Assembly: GCA_011009095.1 (NCBI GenBank)
Contig: VTPC01091024.1
Span: 1 to 64,000 of the forward strand
Direction: 5' to 3'
Source: Ignelater luminosus
Taxonomy: Eukaryota; Arthropoda; Insecta; Coleoptera; Elateridae
Length of the DNA: 64,000 nucleotides
This document shows, piece after piece, positions 44,881-55,923 of the stretch. Below the pieces are notes generated by a model. That model was not told where the DNA came from, made no database searches, and saw nothing but the letters and a program-made list of their open reading frames with translations. The translations under genes and the position numbers were made by a program. Each line of letters starts with the position of its first letter. Position 1 is the stretch's first letter.

Positions 44881-47185
44881 TTATATATTGGCTTTAAATG
44901 TTATTTGGTTGATAGATGCCGTTAACTGAATTAAAACGATAATAGTAGGCTAAGAAGGGTACAACGACAACAGATCAAATAGCAAGATTTTAAGTTGGGA
45001 CGGACATCTACCAAATCATACAATCAAGCAAAAACTAGCTGAGCAGCAGATCTAATGTCCGAACTTCAAACTCGGCGAGGTGGCAAACCGACCCGAGTGA
45101 AGTAGAATTATATGAACGTGGTGCGATAACCACTGACTTCTTGACCCAACGGGGTAAAACGCAGAACTGAACTAGCTTTTTATCAGTTTATCTCAACCAT
45201 TGCTATAGCATTTAGTGCTTCCTGATCGTCCATTTTAGCAGTTCTTCAATATCAGTTTGAACCTCTTAGTATTTCAAACTAGAAGACGTCTTAGATTTAT
45301 GCCGATTTCGTAGCTTCTGCCTATATCTGTGGTTCTCATATTTTCTTCATTGTTTCTACGTCTTTGTACCAAAAAGTTCCATTTGCTCAGTTTTATATAC
45401 TGCCCTTCCCTTTCCATCATTCAAGACGATCGCGTTTAATGGCTTGTTAAAGTGGTATACTATTGCTTTGATTTATCCCGACTGCATTTAGAGGAAGCGG
45501 GTTTTCTCTAGTCCTTAAAAGTTTTCGTACTTTAACTAAATGTAGCTGAGGTTTTGTAAAGCCTTAATTATACCTAGAAAATTCAAACGTTAAAGCTTGT
45601 TTATTGCCGCATGGTGCTAGATTTGTATCACCAAACCAATGCCGCGTAAGCTAATATCAGAATCACAACATGGTTTATAGCTATTTAATAAGGTAGACTT
45701 TAAATTCTAATGTTTTGTCCAATAAGAGCCTGCTAGTACATGAAGCTTTTGCAGTTTTGTTTATAGTGTTTTATTCAGGAAAATTAAAAAACGTTTGATA
45801 TCTAAAACTATACTGTTCCCAAATATTTCTTCTCTTGTATCTTGGGTATATTTTTGATCAAAGATCTTTTAAATTTCATTTGTCACCAGTTTTTGGTGTT
45901 TTTTCTGGAACTATGTGGTATCACATTTCGACATTTAACACTGCCCGTGGAATCATATTTTCTCATTGCACAAATAACAGTATCGTATGGAAGAATATCG
46001 CCTTATATGTATGCTGTTAACGTAGCTTCCAATAATAGACATATTTTGTTTTTTCTGCTTAGAGGTTTCCTATTTATAATTTTCATTAAACTGACCCTGA
46101 TTAATCTAGTAATCTTTGCTTAAATACTGAGTCGAGTATAACTCGATATTCATAAAACACCCGGTAGAGTGTTATTACCAATGCCTTAAAATGGAGATAT
46201 TGACAGACTTATTTTGATTTACCAACAATCGACAGAAAAGTGAAAAGTAATTAGTATTCGTACCATAAAAGCACCGATACTTACTTATCCTTTTACGATA
46301 TTTTAAAAGCATAAATAAACTAGAAGCAAAACAATAACTATTATAAACGCCTTTCCTAAGACACCTGTCTGGTATACCTTACATTGCATTATTATGGTAA
46401 TTTCAACAATTATTTCTACCAACAAGTGACAGTACACACAATCGTCTTATTAAATGCCTACAGGCTGCAGTGGATATGTGAAAGCCATAGGCTATTTGCT
46501 TTTAACAAGATCAGACTAACGAAAGCAGTATGCCATTTATAATGTTGTCTAGCAAGTAAATATACCATTACTTAGAAAAATAATGTTGTGAATTTATACT
46601 ATAGGTAAGAAATATTTTAATTATTTTTTAATCATTGATATTCATGTTTACGTTCTTGTTAAAAAAAAGTAACTAAATTTTTTCAGGCATTTATTGCAGA
46701 TAATACAAAAATGTTTCATTTTTTAGTCTAGAATGTAAACTGTAAATGCATAATTTCTCCCATGTCATGTTAATTTACAAAAATGCCAATAGTTTAGTTC
46801 ATTTTTACACTTATAGTATGAATAACTAAATGTTTCAAGAGTTATGAGGTTTATTAAGATTGCAATATTAAAAAAACTCATTAATCAAGAGTTATTACTT
46901 TGTAATAAGCAAAAACATTTCTGACAGATAAATCTTCTACGATAACACACACAAAGCGTACCATTTAAAACAATTAGATAAAATAGTATTTTGCGTTTTT
47001 CGTCGACTCGTGCATCAAAGGCATAGGATTTACTTTCAAAAGTACTAATGCAGAAATGTTTTCTTAGTGAGAGAATAAACAGCAAGAAACAATTCGATAA
47101 CGTCGAAACTAGTAAATTGAGACTATTTAAACTATTACACTGTTGAATCAGCAATAGATGAGAAATAAACAAATATTTAAATATA
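44881..47185. other. stretch without a supported gene
   Basis: A G+C-richer patch at about 44990-45180 and pyrimidine-rich DNA at 45300-45520 may be old repeats. Open frames at 45835-46123 (plus) and 46885-47202 (minus) are unrecognised. Confidence 0.35.
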
Positions 47186-47298
47186 CAGGGTGTCCAATTC
47201 ACTCAATTACGAAACACCCTATGCAGTCAAACATTATTCCAAGAAGTACAGATACTAATTTTCTATTGTCTTTAATAACAGATTGTTGGGACACCCTG
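47186..47298. mobile_element. short TA-flanked MITE, CAGGGTGTCC ends
   Basis: CAGGGTGTCCAA at 47186 is inverted as CAGGGTGTCCCAACAA at 47298; TA is on both sides (47184-47185, 47299-47300). Length 113 bases, non-coding. The ends resemble those of the rosa-like element at 43978 and the MITE at 29640. Confidence 0.7.
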
Positions 47299-47300
47299 TA

Positions 47301-48432
47301 TGTTAGACATATAATGAGTATCTATCTGATAGGTGAAAACCCGGTATTCATTAAAATCTAAAGAAAATGATACTTCAGTAAACATTGCAAAAAGCAATGA
47401 TATAACCACGTATCTTGTGGTAACGAACGCAACTTGAATATTTAAGAAATGTTTTAAATTTGTAAACATAAAACGACGTGTTTTGTGTTAGATGAATTTA
47501 AATTTTCTCCTGTTTTAAGAATTCTAAATAAAAACAAAGTCGCATGAAAAGATTACCTGGTAATCATTAGATCTACATAACCATGACGACATACTTTGTT
47601 TATTACCATTGCTATTTTTAAAAATGATACACATATACATTTCACAATAACATGTATCACACAATTGAATGGAGAGTTCTAAAAATATGGAATAATTCAA
47701 TGTGCAACTACTTTTTAAAAAAGAAAATCAGAATAAGCCTATGGCAGCATATACGTCTTCAGTGCACTCCATTTATTTATTCGCCAATTCGCCGGTTTGT
47801 ACTTATAATTTTGCCTAGGAAATTTAAAAAGGGTTACATTATGTCCAACATAAACAGATGACAAATTATAAAGAAATGAACCTTCAACTCAACTGAATAT
47901 ATTTATGCTTGCTGAACATTTCCACAGAAATAATTTATAATATCGAAGAATTAAAAGTATACCGCGTGAATAAAACGTATGGAACATATTTAATTTTAAT
48001 TAAACACTTTTGTTTGATTTTTTAACTTATTGTTTATAAGTTTCCTTAAACTTATTTAAAATGAAAAGAGGTAACTGCAATATACTACTGTAAAATATGC
48101 TTCGAAAGAAATAAGGAAACGTCCCAAAAAAACATAACTTTCAAATTACAAAGTTCCGACAAGTTCGTTATAAAGTAACTGCTTTGTATATTTGCAGGTA
48201 TCATCCAAATACGCACATCAAGGTGTCTCAGTATTTCTCAAAAAATAATTTTGAAGGCATAAATTAGATTACATTTTTTTCATTCACCCTGTATAAGTAA
48301 TGCACCTTTATTGGTGCCTCTCTAAGCAGAGATCTGTCGTGCAGTACTCAAAGAAGAACTAAAAGTCTTATGCAAAATTACCCAAAAGGCAAACTTCCGT
48401 AAGCAACAAAACAAAGAATTTCTCGAACTTAC
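47301..48432. other. AT-rich stretch with one isolated element end
   Basis: TTCACCCTGTATAAG at about 48286 is an inverted CAGGGTG terminus without a partner. No supported gene. Confidence 0.4.
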
Positions 48433-48504
48433 CCTTGAAGGTGTATTGTACGAGTAGATTTCAATATTGAGAGGGTAAATAGTTAATGAAAATCTGTCAA
48501 TGAA
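48433..48504 (-). CDS. candidate internal exon of 72 bases, unassigned gene
   Basis: On the minus strand the acceptor CATTTCGTTTTTAG precedes 48504 and the donor CAAGG/GTAAGTTC follows 48433. The 72 bases are exactly 24 codons, phase 0 at both ends, and read FIDRFSLTIYPLNIEIYSYN then TPSR. The other frames contain stops. The alternation of hydrophobic and polar residues suggests beta strands, as in an extracellular or lumenal domain; that is inference only. No family recognised. An alternative acceptor 11 bases further in also keeps the frame open. Confidence 0.4.
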
Positions 48505-49346
48505 CTAAAAACGAAATGATGCGAAAACAAAATAAAAAGCTTGAAAGGAGAAACCTTGTCAAGAATGGAACCACTTGACCAGGCAGTTATCTGTAGGAAT
48601 GCACGAATGTTCTCGGATCATGCTTGATTTGTGCTCTGCAAGGTCGTGAAGCAATCAAAGCCTGTATTAATTAATTAATGATTCTGTCTAACTAGTTCGT
48701 TATTCGTCCTTTTTGTCCAATGGCTCTGTAACCGTTGGAATAGCGTACCACCATGACTGAACAAAAATGAACTCTCGGGGGAGAAATGCTGCAAGCACCA
48801 AATGATAAGTAGAGCACGAGTGCCAAATATAGAGGAACCGTTTTGACCCTGCATGGTATTTTCGTAAAATACTCTCAAATAAAATCATCTCACATGAACT
48901 AATCAGTAGGGAAACTAGCACACCTATAAAGCATCGCAGTATTAGATCAGTGACTCTCAAACCTTTTTTTCTGTAATATTGTTATAATCAAACTATTACT
49001 TCGAGAAACTCTTACTATCATGTTTTTCTAATTCTTTATGTTATTACGCCCTTAACGAATGTTACAAGTTTTCCTACTTTAAGGTTTTAATTAACATTAA
49101 TTGCATTGATACGTAACGTAAGTTATACGTCTTTTAAGTATCAACTGGTCTTTGATCCGGTAAGAAAATCTTTTTTCATGACAGCTCACGTATCTTCCAC
49201 CGTTTATTTCTCTTAATAATTTTAGGGTGGCTGGTTGGGAGTAGTTGTGTTCACTATTAGGGTTTCCTTTGTCCCGATGCCTTTACATATGAGTGCGCTT
49301 TGTGCATGTGTATTCTTCTAGGGGCCGGTATTTTTGTCAAGCTCCA
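48505..49346. other. stretch without a supported gene
   Basis: Two overlapping minus-strand frames (48675-48878, 48700-48960) are unrecognised. Confidence 0.35.
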
Positions 49347-49358
49347 CTAAAGACTTAC

Positions 49359-49556
49359 AGTATAAGGCCGAGCCCAGTCTTCTCGTTTATATTCCTGGTC
49401 CACTCGTTGAGAATTGTCCTTCGTCTTCTCTCTTGGCATATATATCTGTGATCGTACTCTACTACTTATCTTTGAGCCAACGTACTCTCCTCTAAATTTT
49501 TCTCTTCTTCTATCTTCTATTTTCTGCTCTTGTTTTTCTATTTCATATTTACTCAA
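49359..49556 (-). CDS. highly charged exon-like segment, unassigned
   Basis: The minus-strand frame reads YEIEKQEQKIEDRRREKFRG and later MPREKTKDNSQRVDQEYKRE, DWARPYT, then a strong donor ACT/GTAAGTC (GT at 49358-49357). It is rich in Glu, Lys, Arg and Gln, as in a coiled coil or an RNA-binding linker. The upstream side is cut by the MITE at 49559, three bases from the last open codon, and no acceptor is visible. It may be a host exon hit by the insertion, or part of an older repeat; purine-rich simple sequence could also mimic this. Confidence 0.25.
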
Positions 49557-49558
49557 TA

Positions 49559-49999
49559 CAGTAATACCCCCACTTACGCTACCTCGACTTACGCGAATTC
49601 GCAGTTACGCGGTTATTAAATCTTCTCGTCGATTCGTCTTTTGTTGACAGAAGGCCTCAGTTTAATTGAAAAAGAGTTACAAATTTTGGAAAACAGTCTC
49701 CAACGAGGAAATTTTGCGTGGGAAAAAAAATCTTTGATCCGTCAGATGACTTTGTTAGATTTTATGAAGCCTTCTACGTCAAATTAACTTCGGTTGTGTT
49801 TTTGCAATTCATAGTAATATAATTTGTTGTATTATCTAAGATTTTATTACACATTTTCTTCTAAATTATTGTTTTCTTTAGTCTCCGGTCCCAATTAAAC
49901 ATAATTTGTATGTATTTATATGCAAAACTGTACCCCAATTTACGCGAATTCAATTTACGCGATTATTGCTTCGTATCGCGTAATTGCGAGGCATTACTG
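49559..49999. mobile_element. pogo/Tigger-type MITE
   Basis: Ends CAGTAATACCCCCACTTACG at 49559 and, inverted, CAGTAATGCCTCGCAATTACG-like at 49999, with several inner GAATTCGCGTAA/TTACGCGAATTC words near both ends. TA duplicates at 49557-49558 and 50000-50001. The CAGTAAT..CCTCG pattern is that of pogo/Tigger termini. Non-coding, 441 bases. Confidence 0.7.
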
Positions 50000-50001
50000 T
50001 A

Positions 50002-51734
50002 ATTCAGTGTTGTGGAAATATATTTAGCAAAAGTATTTTTGGCCGCTAGTACAATTCAATAAGTCTTTATTTTTTTTGTACATGTTGTGCTTTGTGTAAT
50101 CCAGGACGTTCGCTACTCCACGTTTAAAAGTTGGTTCCTTTCACCTTTCGTGTACTCCTTCTAGTGTAAGTGGAGTTGCGTTGCTTTGCTAGTTTACGGA
50201 AGCTTCTTGTTGGTCGCCTGACATCGTTTTGTGAGAGGGGTGCCTTTCCCCTAGGATATCCAAGGCTGTCCTGTCTTTTGTGCAGTTCCTGTTAGGGTTG
50301 GGTTTCTTTTCGCGGGTTGGTATGGGTTTTCGGCGACCGGGTTGGTCTGGCTGGAGTCGTGAGAACGTAGTTGCTATCAATTCTGTTTCGGTTCTTAATT
50401 ACAAACACAACGGGCGACATTTGTATTCCATATCCTCGCGACTGTGATTAATATCGAGTTACGTCTTTCGCCCTTCTTGCCAAACCAAACACGCTTTTGA
50501 CGTCTTGAGTTGCGTTGTTAAAGGACCTAGTTTAAACTTAACTGGGTGGTATTTGAGTTTTAATTATTTCGTGTGGGCGCTCCTACTTATAAATTCATTT
50601 CCCAGATATATTTCCTGTTTCATTTGTCATTCTTCTTTTGCCCTGCTGTTTAGATAACTGCAAGTTCTCAGTTTCAGTTTCCCTATGATGTTTGTTCACA
50701 TCTCATTTCCTATATTTGAAATGCATAACTTAGTAACATCTTACGGTTAGTGGAGAGCTTGCTATTTAATCATCTGTTGATTTTGGAATTTGATTACGGC
50801 TCTAGTACGTCCTCTTAATGCTAAATTATGTTCCTTTCCACGGTACGATTTCAGTTTCCTTTTGATTTTGATTTTGAGATGTAATGTTATGAACTGAAAC
50901 AGAATGTTGGTACTAATCGAATTTGTGGAACAACCTGTTTGTATTCGACAAAGATTAAAAATTTTTCCATCAACAAATCACTAATTGATTTGAGCAACTA
51001 TGTTTTTTTGATTTAGATAGCTAATCAAGGAGCATAGCGCTCCCAAAAATTCACTTTAGGAATAAAAATCTTATTTAAATTTCTTTTCCCATGTAAATAA
51101 AAAATTAATATCTTTCGCTTGGAAAATAATTCACATTACAAGTGTATTAGGTGATAGGTTTCAAATCGAACCGTATAGTAGTGTATAAGCGATAGAGAGC
51201 TGTTATAGTACGTAACTCCCTTAGTGCAAAGATTATTTTTGACGATCTCAAAATTGTTTCTTTGTTTCTTTCTTCTTCTCACTTATCCAATAAAACATGA
51301 AATCGAGCTTTCTGTCAATCAGAATTGATTTGATGCTATTAGAGAAACTTTGATTTCTAATAAATGACATTCAAGAATCTCGTTCCATACCTTTTGTGTC
51401 ATTGAACATTATGATTCCAAACTACTGGAAACTTTACTTTGAACAGTAAACTGAGTTCAAGTGCAACTAGTTTCAATATCTGCGACACTTTTATTTCCGG
51501 ACTTCTAATTATCAAGTTACCCCAACTGATTTATCACTGATCTTTCAACTGACAACATATTCAGTTTCCCACATGGAGCGGTTTAGTCAAACTAGAAGCA
51601 TGGACAGACCCAGAGTTAGACGACCAATTAATCTTTAATGCCACATTTATCAACAACTAATGGGAAATGTAGTTTACTGTTGTTTTCCGACTTCGGAAGT
51701 GCCATGACCGTTCTAAGAATTATTTTCTCTTCAG
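50002..51734. other. G+C-richer then AT-rich stretch, unclassified
   Basis: 50060-50640 is clearly richer in G+C. On the minus strand it carries open frames with basic, Pro-rich peptides (for example MSPVVFVIKNRNRIDSNYVL from about 50430, and a frame at 50189-50380). AATAAA on the minus strand lies near 50073. It could be an untranslated gene part or an old repeat. From 50700 the sequence is AT-rich with nothing recognised. Confidence 0.3.
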
Positions 51735-51772
51735 CCCTGGGACAGTTAGTTAGCCGAGGCTGAGTGGTGGAA

Positions 51773-53233
51773 ATGGGTCTGAAGCAGGTTGAAACATCGT
51801 CTTTTAACCAAGCTGGAGCGCCAGGTAAGCGTCTTCAAAAGTGGAGGTGTTGTTGCTATTTGGTGTTCCTATAATAGATATTTGATGTAAATATGGAGAG
51901 GAGCAAGGGATACTGTATGGTGGAGTAATGCAGGTCCGGTGAGTGTCGACTGATCATCAATGAAACAGTTGATTGTAACAGTCATTCAAAACTATTATCC
52001 GCAGAACCCCACTAAAAGAAAGTATCCGAAGGTCGGTCGTGGAAGACAGTGGCTATGACGAAGAAAAGACGTAAGAGGAAAAGGATAATCAGGATAGAGC
52101 GTAGAGAGAGATATGCTGCAGTTGAATACCTGTGTCATTCCTAACACTGAGCAAATTCGCAAAGCAAAAGGGAAAGGCGGTGGTAGGGTTAAGGACAACC
52201 GGAAGGACCCAGAGGCAACCAAGAACTATACCTTTTCGCAAACCACACACTTATGGGAAAACATCGAATCTTCACTGCGTTTTTCTCTTCCAACAGTACG
52301 CAACTTTAGAGAGCCGTTAACCAACAAAGTCGAGTCGAGTTGAATCAGATTCATAAGAACATACCAGAAGCTACCTGATTGACTTAAAGAGATTGTGTGT
52401 GGTAACAGTAATAATAATAATAATAGCTTTTATTAGTTAAGGGCTATTGAACTATATATAATGCTTCGGTTTCCTCGCCTCTAAAAAGATTCGTACGAAA
52501 ATGGTTCGGCATTCCAAATTCCAGCCATTTTACGCCTACTGAATTCGTTCATAACATTAATATAAAACTTTACTGGATATGCACTTCGATTCTACCTGCT
52601 TCCTAGACACTGTTGATTATTATACTCCTCAATAGAAGTAAAAGCAAAATGGTACTCGATTGTTTTAGTTTTGATTTGCAGTGGTTGGTGATCGTCATAC
52701 GGAATGAACTTTTGATAGTGGTGATGATCTGGATGATGCATCCACACAAATGGTAAGAGGAGCGATACACGCAGAATGATGTTCTGTGAAACAGATGAAA
52801 AGAGAGATAAGCAGAATAGTTATTGCGCTATAGCAAGGGTGTTATCAAAGCAGCGATGTGATAGTTTTGTACCTCTTCTGTAAAGCAAACGAGTCGATTA
52901 CAACGGCATGCAGAAGAAGCTTCATGCTTACGGTTATGGGTGAAAAGTACAACAGAGATAGAAGCTAAGACAATGTGATATACCATGCCAGGTGCCCTAT
53001 GGCGCTTCTGGGGATATACTCCATATAAAGAAACGTTAGCTTGGGTAACTGGACATTACTTGCCCCTTCCATGTGGCGGTAACCCAGTGTACATTGAGAA
53101 TAATAAATATAATCCAATGATAATGATGTTTGATGACAAAAAAAGATCTAAACTTCTATCAAGATTTTGGAGACTTTCTAAGAAAGGAGACAAAAATAAA
53201 GAGCGTGCAACTAGTGTAGAGATACAATACTGA
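51773..53233 (+). CDS. possible two-exon gene for a 97-residue protein
   Basis: Exon A, 51735-51824, follows a very strong acceptor (TTATTTTCTCTTCAG). It has stops in all frames at first (5' UTR), then ATG at 51773 in a good context (GGAAATGGG) reading MGLKQVETSSFNQAGAP plus one base, and a donor GCCAG/GTAAGCG. Exon B, 52992-53233, follows a weak acceptor (TACCATGCCAG) and is open for 79 codons to TGA. The phases agree: G joins GT to make Gly. Exon B contains ALWRFWGYTPYKETLAW, HYLPLPCGGNPVYIEN and a basic C-terminus (DDKKRSKLLSRFWRLSKKGD) ending SVEIQY, which could be a cytosolic tail. No family recognised. The weak second acceptor, and the possibility that exon B is the last exon of a longer gene, keep confidence low. 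A mariner lies 150 bases downstream. Confidence 0.33.
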
Positions 53234-53384
53234 TAACACTGATCAATAAGTTAATCTTTCTCTGCACGCTTGTGCTATATTTAGTTAAATTTCCCTGTAC
53301 TAATAATCATCATATAAACAAAAACGAATCGACGCCTAAGATTTTTTTATAAATTATAAACAAAGAAATTAAAACTAGTAAATA

Positions 53385-54677
53385 TGAGGCTGGTCTGAAA
53401 AGTTTCCGACCTCAACGTGAAGATGGCAGCACTCGTAAATAAAAGCTACTAAATTTCGTTGTTCATCTGTTTTCAGTTACTCACCAAAGTTTCAGCCATT
53501 CTAGACGCGCAGTTTTTATGTAACAGTCGTTTGAGTGAGTTGATGCGAGTTTTTTTGTGAAAATGGACAAAATCGAGTATCGAGCTGTCATTAAATATTT
53601 GTTTTTGAAAGGCAATACGCCTTCGCAAATAAAAGATGAGTTGAATTCTGTGTATGGGGACTCTGCACCATCATTTACCACAGTGAAATTTTGGGCTGCT
53701 GAATTTAAACGTGGCCGTAAGAGCTTGGGAGACGATGAACGTTCGGGACGTCCAAAAACTGCAACTACCGACGAAAACATCGCCAAAGTTCACCAAATGG
53801 TGCTAGACGACCGCCGAATTAAAGTGAGAGAGATAGCAGAGGTTATGAACATGTCGAAAGAACGTGTTTGTCACATATTAAATCAACATTTAGGCATGAG
53901 AAAGCTGTCCGCGCGTTGGGTGCCGCGTTTGCTCACGTTAGACCAAAAACGTGTTCGAATGAATATTTCCAACGCTCTTTTGGCGTAGTTTAGGCGAAAT
54001 AAATCCGAGTTTTGGCGCCGACTAATTACTGTAGATGAAACTTGGATACACCATTATACGCCCGAAACAAAAATACAGTCCAAACAGTGGACTGCAAAGG
54101 GGGGACCGGCTCCAAAAAAAGCAAAAACTGTTTTTTCCGCTGGGAAAGTGATGGCGACTGTTTTTTGGGATAGTCATGGAGTTATTTTAATCGATTATCT
54201 TCAAAAAGGAAAAATCATTACAGGAGCATACTATGCATCATTACTTGACAAGCTGAAGGCAGAACTTGCGAAAAAACGGCCACATTTGCAGAAAAAGGAA
54301 ATCCTGTTTCACCAAGACAACGCACTGTCTCACACCCCAGCGGTTGCCATGGCGAAAATCCACGAATTACGGTTTGAACTGCTTGACCATCCACCTTACT
54401 CACCAGATCTAGCCCCAAGCGACTTCTTTTTGTTCCCTCATCTAAAAATTGCGTTCGGAGGACAAAGATTTTCGTCAAATGAAGAGGCAATCACCTTCGT
54501 GAACAATTATTTTGCAGAGAAAAATGCCGAGTACTATTTGGACGGGTTACAGAGATGGGAGCATCGCTGGGAGAAGTGTGTAGAGTTACAAGGAGACTAT
54601 GTTGAAAAATAAAAAAAAATTTTCAGAAAAAATGTCTTGTATCTTTGTTATGTCGGAAACTTTTCAGACCACCCTCG
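53385..54677 (+). mobile_element. mariner element (DD34D), nearly intact
   Basis: The inverted ends share GGTCTGAAAAGTTTCCGAC; the left begins TGAGGCT and the right, inverted, CGAGGGT, so the left end has picked up a few changes. TA duplicates lie at 53383-53384 and 54678-54679. Length 1293 bases. The transposase is open except for one stop codon. It is one of the youngest elements in the window. Confidence 0.92.
53563..54612 (+). pseudogene. mariner transposase with a single in-frame stop
   Basis: Starts MDKIEYRAVIKYLFLKGNTP at 53563 (an in-frame Met two codons earlier is less family-like) and stays in one frame to TAA at 54610-54612, about 349 codons. The only interruption is TAG at 53986, in ALLA*FRRN, where relatives have Gln; a C-to-T change in CAG explains it. 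The N-terminus carries the two helix-turn-helix parts; SARWVPRLLT is the mariner WVPHEL-like linker. Catalytic residues: VDETWIHHY, LFHQDNALSHT and DLAPSDFFLF with 34 residues between the second and third Asp. YSPDLAPSD is complete. The subfamily looks irritans- or vertumnana-like. It would cut and paste the element at TA. Confidence 0.92.
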
Positions 54678-54679
54678 TA

Positions 54680-55839
54680 GTATAAGTTAGTTGGTTGTTA
54701 AATCACAGTTTTCTTGATAATTCCACGTTACGTACAGTATTTTTTCAGTTTAGTTCTTCCCCTCTGTCAAAATAGTGGGTACTAAGTTATAGTGATACAT
54801 TGGCCAAGTGATTGTTGAGAGTGGTTCTATATGTTTAAACTTTAGACAAGTTTTGGATTCTTATTCTGTGTTAATCCGTACCAGAAATGCAATATGTTCT
54901 TAAAAATACATGTTTTGCATTCCCATTTAGACTTTTTCCCAGCGAATATCAAAGTAGTAAGTGATGAACACGGTGAAAGGTTTCAGCAGCAGGATATATA
55001 AAGTATAGAGAAACGATGCCAAAGCAAATGGAATGAAAATCTTTGCTGGCCGATTATTGAGAAATGCTGTTTACAAGCACGTAAAGAACTTAAGGTTTCG
55101 TTAATTGTTTAATTGTTTCTGTTTGTTTACGTTGTTTTCCATACGTTAAGATTTTGATTTTGATTTAATTTCTCTCAAAACTGTTACGTGATGCAGGTTT
55201 CCTAGATTAATTTTGACAATCAGCATAGTTCATTGTATTACGTACAGATATTTTTATTGGGGGGGGGGGGGGAATATAACTTTAGATTTGGCCACTATAA
55301 TGTCTCTCAAAGAGAGCGTTTCCTCTTTTATCTCGTGTATTTAATTGTATATCAAAACAGTACTTAAGGAAAGAGGTTACTTTGGCTCAATAGATCTGTA
55401 TGAAATATAAAATTGAGACAGAATACAAAATCTCGCAATGCAATATCTACTTGTCATTGCCTGTAACGATAAAGTAATACGTCCACTGTGATTTCTTTTT
55501 TTTTATTGTGAACAGTTGGTATATTCTAAAAAAAAAAAAATCAAAATAACAGTAGGACATGTCAAAAGTAGTCAACAAACATTAATTTTATAAATACTTT
55601 CTAATATGATAATTAAATCATGAATGCATTATTGATTTGATTTCTTGATTTCAAAGCACAAGGTTAAATGTTAAGTTTGAAAATGATTTATAAGAAAGCA
55701 TTAAAAATAATTAATTTCTCTATTGAAAACTAAATACGAACCGTGAAAAACTGATTTCTTTCATCATTGACTATTGAAAAATTGATGAAAGTCAATTCAT
55801 TTGTCTATAAAATGAACTTCTGTTAAATTATATATTTAC
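54680..55839. other. AT-rich stretch with a G-run
   Basis: A 14-base G homopolymer lies at 55259-55272 and an A-run at about 55529. No supported gene. Confidence 0.45.
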
Positions 55840-55923
55840 CAAGTGCCGACTTGAAACCAGCAGTAGACAGAAATACCCATTCTGGAACAAGAAGTGATCT
55901 CGCCAACACAGAATACTATTTAT
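55840..55923 (-). promoter_or_regulatory. possible TATA promoter with short first exon
   Basis: On the minus strand ATAAATAG (55923 to 55916) is followed at the canonical distance (28 bases) by an initiator-like ATCACTTC with A at 55895, then an ATG at 55880 reading MGISVYCWFQVGT plus two bases up to a donor CTTG/GTAAATA (GT at 55839-55838). The surroundings are G+C-richer. The 5' UTR would be only about 15 bases. Consistent layout but short motifs, so chance is possible. Confidence 0.2.

Noticed and set aside
44990-45180. tRNA-like or SINE-like sequence around GTGGTGCGATAACCACTGAC
   Set aside because: A short hairpin is present but no box A/box B pair could be placed.
54218-54490. 90-codon minus-strand open frame
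   Set aside because: Antisense to the mariner catalytic domain.
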